NCBI RefSeq assembly: GCF_032362555.1
Contig: NC_083512.1
Span: 5,940,001 to 6,004,000, forward strand
Length of the DNA: 64,000 nt
Reading direction: 5' to 3'
From: Amyelois transitella
Lineage: Eukaryota; Arthropoda; Insecta; Lepidoptera; Pyralidae
In this document: piece after piece, positions 63,019 to 64,000 of the stretch
Position numbering within the stretch: position 1 is the stretch's first letter
Layout of the letters: each line of letters opens with the position of its first letter
Made by a program: the position numbers and the translations under genes
Notes under the pieces: model-generated
The model's database searches: none
Seen by the model: the letters and a program-made list of their open reading frames with translations, nothing else
What the model was told of the DNA's origin: nothing

Positions 63019-64000
63019 TAATTCATAAAGAGGTGAAAAAAGGACAGACCTACATGCAATAGCCATTGGTTGAGTGGATAAAGCATGTGCGCTAACAAAC
63101 AAAGAAACTGAAAACGATATTAAAATAGTGTCTATCATCCCGGAAAAAGAGGAATGTAACTGCGGGTTTGTGTATGAACGACAATGTACCGAGTTTACAT
63201 TACGGGAAAAGCTATTTTATTCACACTACTAATCAAAAGAAAAGGTTTGTATTTTTGTATGCTTATAACGAATTAAAACCAAGGAACTGATTTTAAAATT
63301 CTTTCACTATTAGAAAGCTACATTATTCTAAAGGACTATATGCATATGTATGTTTTGAAATAAATTAGATTTTAGTGTCACAGTTAAATATGCAAACAGT
63401 GCGTGTACAATACATGTATAAGATTAGTAAAAAAATATTCTTTTTAGATTACTTAGTAAAAATTAATGTGATGAAATTTCTTCGCGGGATTTCAGCGAAT
63501 TTCTCCCTCGTAAACAGTAAATAAATACTTTCTACTCCGAAATATGCCCTATTTATTAAGTTGAAAAGCTTTTAAAGCTGCGTTTTTTCGTTAGTTATAT
63601 GTATGGTATGGATATGAAATGTATTTGCAAAGCCCATCTATAATTTGCATGTGGTCGTTAGTTTATGACTTAAAGTCTTAGGTCTATGGTTTTGCCACTT
63701 TAAATGTCACTGTCGATTGTCAATGTTAAATAAGTCATTCGTTTGTCATTGTCTGTGATTTAATGAAGTTAAGAGAGGATTACTGTCAAAATTGTTGCAA
63801 TCAGCAAATTGTTGATATGAAGTTTCTTCTTATCATCTAGCTTCGTAGCTTGAATATAGCTGCTGAGAGTGACCGACACATACATTTTTATTTAGTTTGT
63901 TTGTGAGCGACAAACCGCTGGGTCGCCACTTTACAATAACCAATCTTCGACTATACCCAATACCGATACCACCAGTCGTAAAGTTCAGTGAAACGTAAAT
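63019..64000. other. 3' end of window, no gene supported
   Basis: A Helitron-like fragment (AAATTCTTTCACTATTAGAAAGC, about 63290-63330) is present. The last 100 bp are less AT-rich and contain TTCAGTG near 63984. This could be the start of a transcript beyond the window, but cannot be tested here. Confidence 0.35.

Overview
The window is insect nuclear DNA, most likely from a moth. It is AT-rich with long repeat-laden introns. The three protein genes have insect-type orthologues: an MBD5/6 (six-banded) chromatin protein, UTP18 and DNAJA1. Repeats of lepidopteran style are everywhere: Helitrons starting TC and ending CTAG, TATG-tailed LINE/SINE ends, jockey, mariner and an apparently intact CR1-group LINE. 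The order and species assignment is inference from repeat style; no search was run.

Layout. 1-5.2 kb is intergenic, with a LINE tail, a 16-bp E-box minisatellite (2655-2824) and a dead mariner (about 2.95-4.15 kb). 5.2-49 kb is one minus-strand gene, the MBD5/6 homologue. It has nine coding exons (CDS 7458-48903, 6552 nt, 2183 aa), every junction in phase, with a probable 2.2-kb 3' UTR. The MBD is split between exons 1 and 2 by a 17-kb intron. That intron holds the LINE (33.85-39.3 kb), nested Helitrons (40.2-41.2 kb) and many SINE/LINE tails. The PWWP domain is in exon 8, near the 3' end. UTP18 (49986-51709, plus strand, two exons) is head-to-head with it, with a shared upstream region of about 1 kb. 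Downstream is a jockey RT on the minus strand (51.9-54.8 kb), broken by an insertion that includes a 466-bp near-perfect palindrome. 56.6-61.1 kb holds a minus-strand DNAJA1-type Hsp40 gene with seven coding exons and a perfect three-unit heat shock element upstream. A 690-bp Helitron lies at 62.3-63.0 kb. The last kilobase has no gene I can support.

How the genes relate. I see no pathway linking them. They are housekeeping genes for chromatin (PR-DUB-associated MBD5/6 protein), ribosome biogenesis (U3 snoRNP) and protein folding.

Most unusual signal. In the LINE, ORF1 ends in UGA followed by CUA, a known leaky stop context. It is followed in the same frame by 280 further sense codons. That extra frame (called ORFx here) ends in AUGGAUGA, overlapping the start of the EN-RT ORF2. 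This suggests a three-ORF LINE using stop readthrough and possibly reinitiation. The second notable structure is the 196-bp-arm palindrome at 53978-54443.
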